Shown one piece after another: positions 10,666-20,803 of a stretch of 64,000 nt of DNA; position 1 is the first letter of the stretch, and every line of letters begins with the position of its first letter. The stretch covers positions 38,720,307 to 38,784,306 of the forward strand of contig JAWZYU010000020.1 in the NCBI GenBank assembly GCA_038380435.1. Direction: 5' to 3'. A model generated the notes under the pieces. The model was given only the letters and a program-made list of their open reading frames with translations. It was not told the origin of the DNA and ran no database searches. Source of the stretch: Ryuthela nishihirai. Its lineage: Eukaryota > Arthropoda > Arachnida > Araneae > Heptathelidae. The translations under genes were made by a program, and so were the position numbers.

Positions 10666-11312
10666 TTACCGCTAAAGCTCGAAAGCCGTTAATGTGCACA
10701 TTACCTAGCTAATCTGCAGATTAACTGATTTGCTCCGTTAACGTGCGGAATCAAGAGTTTTCCGCATTTTACCTAGGTAATGTGCACATTAACGGCTTCC
10801 GTATCGTTAAAGTTCAAAAGTTTGTTTCTCTCATAGTGGTGAATCTCTTAAATATGAATCTTCGTATCACGTGATTCACTCGTCCGCATTATAAAAAACG
10901 ACCCGGATGAGCGGAGGCCAAGTGAGAACGAATCGGTAAAGTGATTCATTCTTGATAACGAATCACTAAAATGATTCGTTCTCACTTGGCCTGCTCATTT
11001 TGGGGGCGTTTTTTATAATTCGGATTCGTGTTGACAGAGGGATGACCCTGGTTTCAACTCTACTCTCGGACACTAGATATAACATTATGTTAATTTAAGC
11101 GTACAGAAACGTTCCTGTTGTTCCAGCAAAGATCTTATTTTCACTTTAACGAGTACCTAGTAGGTAATGTGCAGATTATCCAGGTAATTTGCAGATTACC
11201 TAGGTAATTTGAGAAATGAAACAATTTTCCGCCCGTTAACGGATCACCCTAGTTAATCTGCACAATACCTAGATAATCTGTAGAATAACTGATTTCTGCA
11301 CTTTAGCGGTAA
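10666..11312. mobile_element. Non-autonomous TIR element with subterminal repeats
   Basis: The ends are TTACCGCTAAAG at 10666 and its exact inverse CTTTAGCGGTAA ending at 11312, both bordered by TATATA. Inside are several copies of motifs such as TAATGTGCACATTA and GTGCAGATTA. A perfect 26-bp inverted repeat lies at 10683-10708 and 10773-10798. Subterminal repeats between short TIRs are typical of DNA-transposon MITEs. I cannot name the superfamily. Confidence 0.65.
10874..11028. repeat. Large imperfect palindrome inside the TIR element
   Basis: The left arm (CATTATAAAAAACGACCC through GGCCAAGTGAGAACGAATC) is repeated inverted on the right (GATTCGTTCTCACTTGGCC through CGTTTTTTATAATTCGG). It may be a foldback element nested in the larger one. 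Confidence 0.7.
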
Positions 11313-11329
11313 TATATATATACAGAAAT

Positions 11330-11890
11330 GCATGTCGCTAATCATTCATTTTATTCCTATATTATTTATAATTATTTTATGACAAAATTAAAATCTTAAA
11401 TCTATTTGAAAAGAAACATATTAAAAATGCTAGTAAAAGCAGAAATTTCCTAGGCAATATCATTATAAACACAAAGATCCTTTCATTTATTAAAGATAAA
11501 TGAAAAAAGTAATAAGTAATCAAAAGCCGCATATGGTGCTTATTTTTAATCGCTAAAAGCTGTTTCATAGGCTGGAATTTTAACAAAAAAATATTATATA
11601 TTTTTAGTTATCTTTTTTTACAATTGCAAGAAGTATTTTAAGTTTATATTATTCTGATTCCCAGCACGAAGTTATCTGAGCTATTCTGAACACTGCCCGA
11701 CAAAGACCGAGTCCAGACTCATCTCTGATGCTGCCATTGAAGAGTTCGAGGCTGTGCAGCCTCAAGCAGATGAAGCTTGATGTCTTTACCCGAGTCTCTC
11801 TGTTGGCTACATACTTTGGATGTACTTCCAGCAGACTTGGGTCAGCTACCCTAAATTCTGCAGAAGGTCTAACAAGTGACAATAATGAGA
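11330..11890. other. AT-rich sequence without a recognised gene
   Basis: Short open frames on both strands near 11650-11960 run into the neighbouring SINE and show no family signature. Confidence 0.4.
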
Positions 11891-11891
11891 A

Positions 11892-12390
11892 GCACCGTCT
11901 CGATGGCCAAGTGGGTTGGGTTGTTTTACCTCTGAGCGGCACTTTTTTGCACACCATGGGCTAAATGGCCAGGTCACATGGACCCCGAAGGCTCAGAGAA
12001 GGTTGGGGGAGGGGACCCACTGGAACAGCTGTTGGGAGACAGATGGTAACTTCCCGTCAAGACCATCCAGCGTGTTCTTTAACGTGCACAGGGTGTGGCT
12101 CTCCCGCACACGGGGCCACGGCTTAACGTCCCATCCGACGGACGGCGGCCTTTCCAAGCCCATCGGTGTCCCCTACTGACCGTGGGCAGGGCGGGGAATT
12201 TTGCGGAAATGGCCGAGTGATTAGTGCCCTTGGCTATATATCAAATGGGCGCTGTTTTGTCTATAGGGTCATCATAATATTCGTGTTTTGTGTTGTCCTT
12301 CGCCTGTGGTCTCCCCTTCTTCACAGATGATCTCTATGGCATATTAAACTGATGAGATTCTCTGGCAAACAGCTGCTTGAGAGATTTTTT
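11892..12390 (+). mobile_element. SINE-B, split by SINE-A at its A box
   Basis: The extreme head (CACCGTCTCGATGGCCAAGTG) ends at 11913. The rest resumes at 12209 with ATGGCCGAGTGATTAGTG and runs to CAGCTGCTTGAGAG with a T-rich tail. Substitutions indicate an older copy. Confidence 0.8.
11914..12208 (-). mobile_element. 5'-truncated SINE-A inside SINE-B
   Basis: The copy runs from the tail (GGTTGGGTTGTTTTACC) to TTTTGCGGA and lacks the tRNA-like head. An 11-bp TSD, ATGGCCRAGTG, lies at 11903-11913 and 12209-12219 and coincides with the host SINE-B A box. Truncation at the head with an intact TSD fits LINE-driven target-primed insertion. Confidence 0.88.
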
Positions 12391-12603
12391 AATATCCGAT
12401 TTTCTTCACGAAGACACTGGTTGGCAGAGCTATCTGAACTGTGTTCTGATGTCTGTGCAAGTGATGCTGGCTGGTATTGGCATCACTTGCAAGATTTTGC
12501 ATTTGGTATTGGAAGCACAAGAAGTTTCATGAAGGCTCCCACGCATATCCCTCACTCTCCATCAGAAGTAAGTGGAAGTAATACGTTGACTCGAGAGAAA
12601 TGG

Positions 12604-13385
12604 AGGGGTGGATTGTTTAACCTCTGAGCGGCACTTTTGTGCATAGAATGGGCTAAATGGCCAGGCACAAGGCTCAAACGCTCAGAGAAGGTTGTGGACT
12701 GGACACTGGACTATGGTTAGGAGAGATGATAACCTCCCGTCTAGGTCATCCAGCGTGTTCTTTAAGATGCATATGCCATGGCTCTCCCAAACACACGAGC
12801 AACGACTTCATCATCATCAATACACATCAAACTTTGAATATTCCTGCAAAGAGTTAAAACAATGCAGACTCATCCAGGTTGCAACGGCTTAATGTCCAGG
12901 TTGACGGACTGCGGTCTTTCCAAGCCCATCGGTGTCTCCTGCTAACCGAGGGGCGGGGGTGGCTCATTCGGTAGAGCGCCAGGCTCGTAATCTGTAGTTT
13001 CTAGGTTCGAGTCCCAGCTGAGTCAGCGTTGAGATTTTTCTCCGCAAAATTCCCCTCCCTGCCCACGGTCAGTAGGGGACACCGATGGTCTTGGAAAGGC
13101 CGCCGTCCGTCGGATGGGACGTTAAGCCGTGGCCGCGTGTGTGGGAGAGCCATACCCTCTGCACGTTAAAGAACACGCTGGATGGCCTTGACAGGAGGCT
13201 ACCATTTGCCTCCCAACAGCTGTTCCAGTGGGTCCCCTCACCCAACCCTCTCTGAGCCTTCGGGGTCCATGGACCTGGCCATTTAGCCCATGTTGTGCAA
13301 AAAAGTGCCGCTCAGAGGTAAAACAACACAACCGCACCCTACTGACCGAGGGTAGTGTACGGTTTTGCAGAAATAACTCTCAACG
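12604..13385 (-). mobile_element. Old SINE-A, split by SINE-A
   Basis: The tail part (12604-12950) carries an unrelated AT-rich stretch near 12808-12880. The rest resumes at about 13333 with CCTACTGACCGAGGG and ends near 13385 with CTCTCAACG. Divergence is high. Confidence 0.75.
12951..13332 (+). mobile_element. SINE-A nested inside SINE-A
   Basis: A near-full-length plus-strand copy with head GGGCGGGGGTGGCTCATTCG, B box GGTTCGAGTCCC and tail TAAAACAACACAACC. Flanking CCTGCTAACCGAGG and CCTACTGACCGAGG are probably the diverged TSD. Confidence 0.85.
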
Positions 13386-13760
13386 AAAGAAATGAAAGTC
13401 TGAACTATTTACTGTTGAGTCCAGGTATTTTCCGCAGTATGATTCAAAATCGCAACTGATCTAGAGAGAATCTCGGATTCAAGTCTCTTCCTCTAGTTTT
13501 TTCTACAAACCGAAAATCATGCTGCAGGATTCGACTTTTTTTTTCGAACATCGCAGTTAAAGAAAAAAGGATTGCAATTGTAGCCGAACATGCTATGGAG
13601 TCAAGTTCGACGGGCAGCACAAAACTCTTCACTCAACAGACTATTAAATATCTTCAGAAAATCAATTTACATAATTCTACATCCGACAACTGAGTTTGAG
13701 AGAGAATGGCAACGTTAAGCTCAATCAAGTTGTCTTACTCATCAGTCTTGATCCCTCACT
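13386..13760. other. Sequence without a recognised gene
   Basis: A minus-strand open frame of 62 codons (13632-13444) has no recognisable domain. Confidence 0.45.
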
Positions 13761-13772
13761 AACTTGATGGGG

Positions 13773-14158
13773 TTGTTGGGTTGTTTTACCTCTGAGCGGC
13801 ACTTTTTTGCACACCATGGGCTAAATGGCCAGGTCACAAGGACCCCGAAGGCTCAGAGAAGGTTGGAGGAGGGGACCCACTGGAACAGCTGTTGGGAGAC
13901 AGATGGTAGCCTACCGTCAAGGCCATCCAGTGTGTTCTTTAACGTGCACAGGGTATGGCTCTCCCACACACGGGGCCACGGCTTAACGTCCCATCCGACG
14001 GACGGCGGCCTTTCCAAGCCCATCGGTGTCCCCTACTGACCGTGGGCAGGGCGGGGAATTTTGCGGAGATAAATCTCAACGCTGGCCCAGCTGGGACTCG
14101 AACCTGGGAACTACAGATTACGAGCCTGGCGCCCTACCGACTGAGCCACCCCCGCCCC
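13773..14158 (-). mobile_element. SINE-A, full length
   Basis: A complete 386-bp copy with low divergence. The 12-bp TSD AACTTGATGGGG lies at 13761-13772 and 14159-14170. Confidence 0.93.
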
Positions 14159-14282
14159 AACTTGATGGGGAAAAGGGTGGAGGGTAGGGTTTCTGTAATT
14201 ATTGTTAGGGGACGGAATTTAAAGACTTCGGTTTTTTTAGGGGATGAATTCTGTCCATTACAAACTGCAATGAAACTGCATT

Positions 14283-14606
14283 GTCCCTCTCGGTAGCGTA
14301 CCAGGCTCGTAATCTGCAGTTCCCAGGTTTGAGTCCCAGATGTGCTAGCGTTCAGAGTTATCTCTGTTAATCCCACCCTCACCTCTATCAGAAAAGGGAC
14401 ACCGATCGACTTGTAAAGACCACCGTCCGTCGGATGGGGCGTTAAACCGTGATTCTCGTGTGAACGAGAACCATACACAGTTAAAGAATATGCTGAATGG
14501 ACTTCACTGGAAGCTTCTATATATCCTTAGTCCTTGTAATAAATGTTTATTCCTGGCCATTTAGCCCATTGTGTACACATAGATGCAGCTTAGAGGTAAA
14601 ACAACC
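14283..14606 (+). mobile_element. SINE-A, degenerate, internally deleted
   Basis: The head CTCGGTAGCGTACCAGGCTC and B box GGTTTGAGTCCC are followed by the body (GTCCGTCGGATGGGGCGTTA) and a tail ending GGTAAAACAACC. Part of the body before the tail is missing or replaced. Confidence 0.75.
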
Positions 14607-14636
14607 GTGTGAGAAGCTAATGTTTATTAATGGTGT

Positions 14637-14828
14637 AGGGAGAGCTATATTATGGGCATGTTAAAGAACACGCTGTATCACCTTGATGGGAGTCTTACAT
14701 AGGCCTCCTAACAGCTGCTCAACCTCCCAACCAAATTTCTGTGAGCCTTTGGGGTTCTTGTAATTGGTTATTTAGCTCATTGCGTGCAAAAAAAAAAAAG
14801 GGGGCCCCTCAGAGGTAAAACACCCCAC
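14637..14828 (+). mobile_element. SINE-A 3' fragment
   Basis: Starts in the body at GAGAGCTATATTATGGGCAT and continues through GTTAAAGAACACGCTG to a tail GGTAAAACACCCC. A poly-A/poly-G run replaces the usual GTGCC. Confidence 0.7.
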
Positions 14829-16364
14829 TTATTAAGAAAACATTATTATTTGAAGTTCTTTAAATCGAATATAGTTCGTATCCACTTTTAAATAGTAAGC
14901 CCATCTCGGAAGTGGGATGTAACTATACAAGTCCCTCCCAGTAGCTCTAATAACAAAAACAAATTAACGAATAAAGAGCCAACCAAAGAATAGCAGCAGC
15001 AACAGAGGATCAGCAACAATAGCTAAAATAGCGACGACACGCTACATCTCACTAGAAGAATCGAACAGACATTAGCTGCGACTCGTGAAACCGTTGCCTG
15101 GTAACGCAAGAACAAGGAGTGAATCCCGTGAAACACGAGAGCGCAAACACACTCAAAGTGTTCACAATCTCTCTAAGGCGAAGCGAGGTGTTTCTCAATA
15201 GCTATCTGTTTCAAAATGCACCACGAAAACCTCGGAGCTTTTTTTCCTCCTTTTTTCCCCCATCTCTCTCTTCCTCATCCTTTCTCCTCCCTCCCGCCTT
15301 TTGGGCAACCGGATATTGAAGTAAAAACAACTGAGCCTGAGCCGGATGCTGATTATGTTGGATGCTCAATAGCTCTTTATGTAGAAGACAGAGTCTATGG
15401 CAGGTTTCCCAGCCAGTCTTTTGTAAACCAGCACTTCCTGGAGCGTCCGGGAGACAGTAGGAGATCTGGATGATGTGGAGGGAGAGAAAGAGAGAGAGCA
15501 CAGGGAGGAGGATGAGGAGGAGGAGGACTGAAGAAGTGCCAAGCAGAGGTTGAGAAAGATAGAAGAGTAACCATCGTGGGCTTCTTCTTCTTCTTCTACT
15601 TTCAGCAGCGTCGCTACTCGTATCAATGAAGCGGAAATACCGCGGTGCATTCAGGATTAGAGCTGCAGAAGGGAGGAATAAAAAGACAAAGACTCTTGGA
15701 GCTATTCAGCCGTCGTACATAATGTAATACAAATGTTTCTCTCCTTACTCTGCTCTTTCAGAGGAGATGCCATCTCAAAGCCATACATTCGACTACAGAG
15801 GAAGGCTTTCAACGAATCTTGTCATGCGTAGGCCAACAGTAGTCGGGCTCTTTATATATCTATTATCGATGTTTTCGATATTTGTAAAAGTTTTTTTTAA
15901 TTTAAGCAGCTTGGCATATTATTGATATGAGCGAAAAATTAAAAAAAAAACGCTTTTATTACTTTGAATATTTCTAATTTGGTTTTATAGAACGACGTCG
16001 TATAGACACTTGCAAAGCTTTTTTTTTTTATCTGGTTTTAAAAAAGATAGCTAATTGTCATCTCTGTGCGAAAAAGTGAATATTGAGTTGTTTTGTTTAA
16101 GAGATAAAAAAAAATCTTTTTTCGGTTGGATAAGTATTTTTAAAATATTAAGTTTACTGAATCGCCATCCCACTGGTTACGAAGATGAAAAAAAAAAAGC
16201 TGTTGAAAAACCAAAGATGAAAAAAGTGCAAAAAATGCAAAAACAACAACAATAACTACTTTATGTGCTTGTTTGGGTAAATCGGGTTTGTTTTTTTTTA
16301 TTTCTCATTTATTTATTTGTTTTGGAGAGGGGCGGGAGAATCGATGCATTTTGCCGTACTTCTT
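14829..16364. other. No recognised gene; contains a CpG-richer, low-complexity segment
   Basis: Between about 15030 and 15650 the sequence is richer in GC and CpG than its surroundings. It contains pyrimidine-rich (15236-15300) and purine-rich (15470-15530) tracts and overlapping short open frames. It could hold a promoter or 5' exon, but no protein family is recognisable. Confidence 0.35.
15093..15105. promoter_or_regulatory. RFX X-box-like motif
   Basis: GTTGCCTGGTAAC fits the RFX consensus GTNRCC-(0-3 nt)-RGYAAC with a one-base spacer. It sits in a CpG-richer segment. A single match can occur by chance, and no downstream gene was found. Confidence 0.25.
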
Positions 16365-16572
16365 AGCCGTCCCGTGGCCGAGTGGTTAGCGCGCTTGGCT
16401 ACTGATCTAAGGGAACTGGATTCGTGCCCCGGGTAAGGCATGGACGTTTGTGTTGTTTTTCTGCTGAGGTCCTGCCATCCTCTCAGACCTTCTACTATGG
16501 CATGTAAATTGACAGGCTCCTGTCAGACCTCTGTGGCAAGCAGCTGCTTAAGGGGGCATTTATTTATTTTTA
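16365..16572 (+). mobile_element. SINE-B, near full length
   Basis: Has the AGCCGTCCCGTGGCCGAGTG head, a slightly changed B box (GGATTCGTGCC), the body and GCAAGCAGCTGCTTAAGGGG with a TATT tail. I could not identify a clear TSD. Confidence 0.85.
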
Positions 16573-16763
16573 TCTGGTTCAAAAATTTCATTTCCAGCAC
16601 TGAATATTACAATGATTTATTTACAGTAGAAATATGAAATTTTGGAGGTAGAGCAGTTTACATTGGCGAAAAAGTTTTGCTCCCTTACCCCAGAAGTTAG
16701 CATAAAAAAAGCTACATTTTGTTTTAAGAGATAAATTAGAACTAGGGAATGAAAAATGAAACT

Positions 16764-16880
16764 AAATAAATCACCCTTCAAGCATCCGCTTGCCATAGAG
16801 GTCTGAAAGGTGCCTGACAGTATAATACGTTTTAGAGAAGATTTGTAAGGCGTGACCTCAGCAGAAGGACAACACAGAAA
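16764..16880 (-). mobile_element. SINE-B fragment, degenerate
   Basis: Read on the minus strand it gives the 3' half of SINE-B: CTGAGGTC, TCAGGCACCTTTCAGACCTC and a CAAGCGGATGCTTGAAGGG-like end. The head is missing. Confidence 0.65.
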
Positions 16881-17140
16881 AGTAATATCTATGCCTTGTC
16901 TGTTTATTTTGATTGCACTTTGGTTCATGCTTTATGTTTTTATTTACGTATACATATTTCATAAGAGAAGCTCATTTTTGGAGAAAAGAAACAACGATAA
17001 AATTGAAGCAAAAAAAGGGCTAAATTCAATTTTATTTCAATACATGCTAGTAGTGGTACCCCAACCTGGACGGTTTTGACCTTGAAAAGTCCACAAGGTC
17101 ACATGTTATGACCACGCACACTTCGGGTCACGAGTCTCTG

Positions 17141-17560
17141 TGACGTCACTACCGATTACGAAAGTCCCCCGATTTTGGCGTTCATCTCCCATCTTGGATT
17201 CTGACGTCACCACCTTCGCACCACAAAGTCCTCCGATTTTAACGTTCGTCCGCCATTTTGAATTCTGACGTCATCACCCACCACAAAGTCCTCTGTTTTT
17301 GGCTCACGCCAACCATTTTGGATTCTGTCGTCATCACCCATCCAAAGTGAAACCTCGAAATTATTCTAAGCCCACTGTCTTGGAGTCTGACGTCATCACC
17401 TTCGCACCACAAAGTCCACCGATTCTGGCGTTCGTCCGCCATTTTGAATTCTGATGCCATCCCTAAAGACCCCCCTGGTTGACCCATCCGAAGTAAAACA
17501 TCGAAATTATTCTAAGTCCCAAGCCCACCATTTTGGAGTCTGACGTCATCACCCTCGAAA
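17141..17560. repeat. Approximately 62-bp minisatellite with TGACGTCA in most units
   Basis: Diverged units begin with TGACGTCA or a near match at 17141, 17202, 17266, 17326, 17388, 17452 and 17541. These are followed by CATC-ACC, CACAAAGTCC, GATTTTGGCG and CCATTTTGAATTC. Spacing is 60-64 bp except for the last, which is 89 bp. Confidence 0.85.
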
Positions 17561-17891
17561 TATTCTCACGATTGCATCATCGCCCATTGGCAAATAATTC
17601 CGAAATTTACCAAGTCCAATTAAACGTTTGCTGGCAACATTCAGGGCAACCTTTTTCAGACCTATTTCAAAAACCCATGAAGGATGACGTCATAGAATAT
17701 GATGCAATCATCTTGTCCAGACTTGAAACCGCATATGGGGATATTTCAGACTTTTTGGTTCTTATCTTTGATGTCATGTTCTCTGATTGGCTGAAACATG
17801 CTTTTATTTGTGTGTTGATGTGGTGAAGGGCTAAATGTCTTTCAAGGAGTTGGTAATGCAACACGTGCATTCTATGGTCGATTAGAGTGAC

Positions 17892-18354
17892 AAAGTATCA
17901 GAGTACAGTGAAGGGACTATTCGTCGTCTCCTGTATGATATTATATTCCGTGAATTAAAGTCAGGTGTTCCTTTTTCTGATCGTACACTGAGTGCTTTTC
18001 GCCTTGCTTGTGAACTATTTCGGTATTCGAACGTTGATTGGACTGAATTTGATCGAGTCAGTTACAGACATGTTGTGAAATCTGTGAAACATGATCATGC
18101 AAAATATCTGCATGGTTTTAGATCTCGACGGTTTTCGTGAAAACGGACATTTCCTAGTGCGGGAACTTGGATATGCAACTCGGAACGGGAAATGCGGCGT
18201 CTTCTATCGGTTCAATCTTCGACATTACCTAGTTTTGTCGGTAAAGAAAAGGAAGACAGTCAACTTCGTGTCTAAACATGTTATAGGTCTACCTTTCTAC
18301 CCTCTACTGGTAAAAAAGTATGGACTTTAGATCACGTTACTAACATCGTGAAAT
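17892..18354 (+). pseudogene. Broken two-part gene of an unidentified repeat- or virus-like family
   Basis: An open frame without a start codon runs to a stop at 18138-18140. It includes RRLLYDIIFRELKSGVPFSD and TLSAFRLACELFRYSNVDW. It overlaps a second frame (to 18330) that starts with MVLDLDGFRENGHFLVRELG at its core. Another frameshift restores WTLDHVTNIVKYAYKYA downstream, close to MITE-1 copy 2. The acidic DLDGF segment followed by LVRELG is reminiscent of the first motif of DEDD-type RNase H-like exonucleases. It also resembles a family I recall as scattered in arthropod genomes. I cannot name it. Frame overlaps and stops make it non-functional here. Its origin (transposon, viral relic or host gene) is unresolved. 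Confidence 0.4.
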
Positions 18355-18375
18355 ATGCTTACAAATATGCATGTA

Positions 18376-18615
18376 CAGTCGCTAAAAAAAGTATCCGAAC
18401 GCTATGGTTGATTGCAGAATTCAGAAAAAAAATATCTGGCAACGATTTTTTTAGAAATTAGTGATCTGGCAACCTTCGTGTCACGTGACACGTGACACGA
18501 AGGTTGCCCCCTTCGGAGGTTGCCAGATCGCTAATTTCTAAAAAAAATCGTTGGCAGATATTTTTTCTGAATTCTGTAATCAACCATAATGTTCGGATAC
18601 TTTTTTGAGCGACTG
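18376..18615. mobile_element. Palindromic MITE-1, copy 2
   Basis: TA-flanked (18374-18375 and 18616-18617), about 240 bp. Arms start CAGTCGCTAAAAAAAGTATC. This copy has an extended centre with a GTGTCACGTGACACGTGACA palindrome between two inverted CTGGCAACC blocks. Confidence 0.85.
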
Positions 18616-18617
18616 TA

Positions 18618-19260
18618 AACGATCTTGCAAAAATAGTTGATGAAATCGTGTTAGCCGACTTTAAAAAATCCTACTTTAAAATAGCGTTATTAGGGGACTC
18701 AGTGTATTTCAAAGGTAGTGATTTGTACATATTGTTTGTATTTTGAAATTTTAAAAAAGACTTGCCATCCAAAGAAATAAAAAGGTTCCGAAATGTAATA
18801 ATAGCACTATTTACGTAGCAGTTATACATATTTCTAACTGTACTTCCAAATGCAAAATGTTCAATCAAAAATGCCATGCAAATGCGAAATTTTGGTGATC
18901 TCTGAAAAACATATTTTTAAAAGTATTTTATTTGCGAAAAAAAGTGTTCCATTCCTATCGTAATTAATAATTCTTATTAGGCAATTCGTATTTATTACAT
19001 AAGAATTTGCAATTTTGGTTGATGAAGTGAATATATTCAACTACAATAGGCTTTTGATTATCCAGGAAAAAACCTTAATAATCAAATTCCCAGTTAATCC
19101 ATTAACCATATAAATGTGCAAAAACTTCAAATGTTTTAGAAAATATCGTAGCGTGGACTTATTCATTTAAAATAGTACAGCAAGAAAGTTTGCCTTTCTA
19201 CCCTAAAATATTGTCCTTCTACAATCGCTTCGTATTTTAGCGGCCGCTCTCTCATATCCC
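18618..19260. other. AT-rich sequence without a gene
   Basis: No gene or repeat was recognised. Confidence 0.5.
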
Positions 19261-19264
19261 ATAT

Positions 19265-19641
19265 GGGGTGGCTCAGTCGGTAGCGCGCCAGGCTCGTAAT
19301 CTGTAGTTCCCAGGTTCGAGTCCCAGCTGGGTCAGCGTTGAGATTTATCTCCGCAAAAATTCCCCGCCCTGCCCACGGTCAGTAGGGGACACCGATGGGC
19401 TTGGAAAGGCCGCCGTCCGTCGGATGGGACGTTAAGCCGTGGCCCCGTGTGCGGGAGAGCCATACCCTGTGCACGTTAAAGAACACGCTGGATGGCCTTG
19501 ACGGGAGGCTACCATCTGTCTCCCAACAGCTGTTCCAGTGGGTCCCCCTCCCCCAACCTTCTCTGAGCCTTCGGGGTCCATGTGACCTGGCCATTTAGCC
19601 CATGGTGTGCAAAAAAGTGCCGCTCAGAGGTAAAACAACCC
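19265..19641 (+). mobile_element. SINE-A, near full length
   Basis: Head GGGGTGGCTCAGTCGGTAG, body and tail TAAAACAACCC are all present with few changes. No clear TSD was found. Confidence 0.88.
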
Positions 19642-20574
19642 GTATTATTTTGGGACAATATTATTTTTGCAATATCCCAGTTAATCCCAGCCCAGATATC
19701 GAGAGTCCTCTGCATGTTCATCACATTAATTGATAAAAAATTGAGATTAGCTATCAGCTTTTGTCGAAAACATTGTAATTTATTTTAGTATGAATATGTG
19801 AAAAACCACCACTATTTGCTATGCTTATGCTTGTATACAACTGATGAAGTTTGACTAACTGAAAATAGCTTCTACTATTACCATATTTTTCTCTTCTATA
19901 CGTTAAAACAAAAATTCATCTGTCGCTAGGGGTAAGAGAACTGTAGAATTATAAACATCAGAATTTGAAAACCACTGGCTGCTAAGGAATTAAAAGACTC
20001 CTTGTGCTCTGGACACTAAAATATATAAAGAAACATTTTCTAGGTACAATGCAAAAAGTTCAATCAGAAAGGCAAATCCCAGGGTGAAATTTCGGGTTAT
20101 CAGAATTTCGCTTTAACAATTAATTGATGAATACATTACATTTTGACTCCTAACGCTATTCATAGCCTAAGTCTTATTTTGAGAGTGAAGATGAAAAGAA
20201 AGATTGAATGAGACCTTTCTTTGCGGATTCAAGATGGGTTGAGCCCATTCAGCCTTCATTATGAATGTCATTTCCGATCGAGGATTAACGAGATCGACAA
20301 TCTGAAAGGAGCGCATGAAATTCCTGTCATAATCGGCAGACAAAAATTATTAACCTGAGTCTCAGGTGTCGAATCTAAAATACATTAGTGTGTTTACAGT
20401 CGTAGTTAAATAATTAGCATTTAGCAAGAAATAAACGATAAGGAGAAGTTACCAAAATGGCAAGAAATTGGAAGTTGTTCAAAATTTATTAAACAGTGAC
20501 TGTGATTGTATTCTGCGAATCTTCTAAAAATCTCGTGTTATCCAAGGAAGTTTCAATGGAAATTTTTTCGTCCA
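19642..20574. other. AT-rich sequence without a gene
   Basis: No coding or repeat structure was recognised. Confidence 0.5.
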
Positions 20575-20803
20575 ACGGTAGAAAATTTTCGCGTTAGAAA
20601 TTTTCCCGTGTTATCCGTCTCACGTTAGGTAATTATTCCTTGTTATCCGCTTCGCGTTAGGCAATTCTTCCGTGTTAGGCAATTCCTCCGTGTTATCCAC
20701 TTTAAAGAATTCTTCCTTGTTATCCGCTTCGCGTTGGGTATTTCTTCAGTGTTACCCACCTCACATTAAGTAATTCTTCCGTGTTATCCGCTTCGCGTTA
20801 AAA
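20575..20803. repeat. Diverged minisatellite, about 35-40 bp units
   Basis: Units contain AATTCTTCCGTGTTATCCGC and TTCGCGTTAGG, with variants (ATTCCTTG, GTTACCCACCTCACATTA). About six partial copies are present. Confidence 0.75.
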
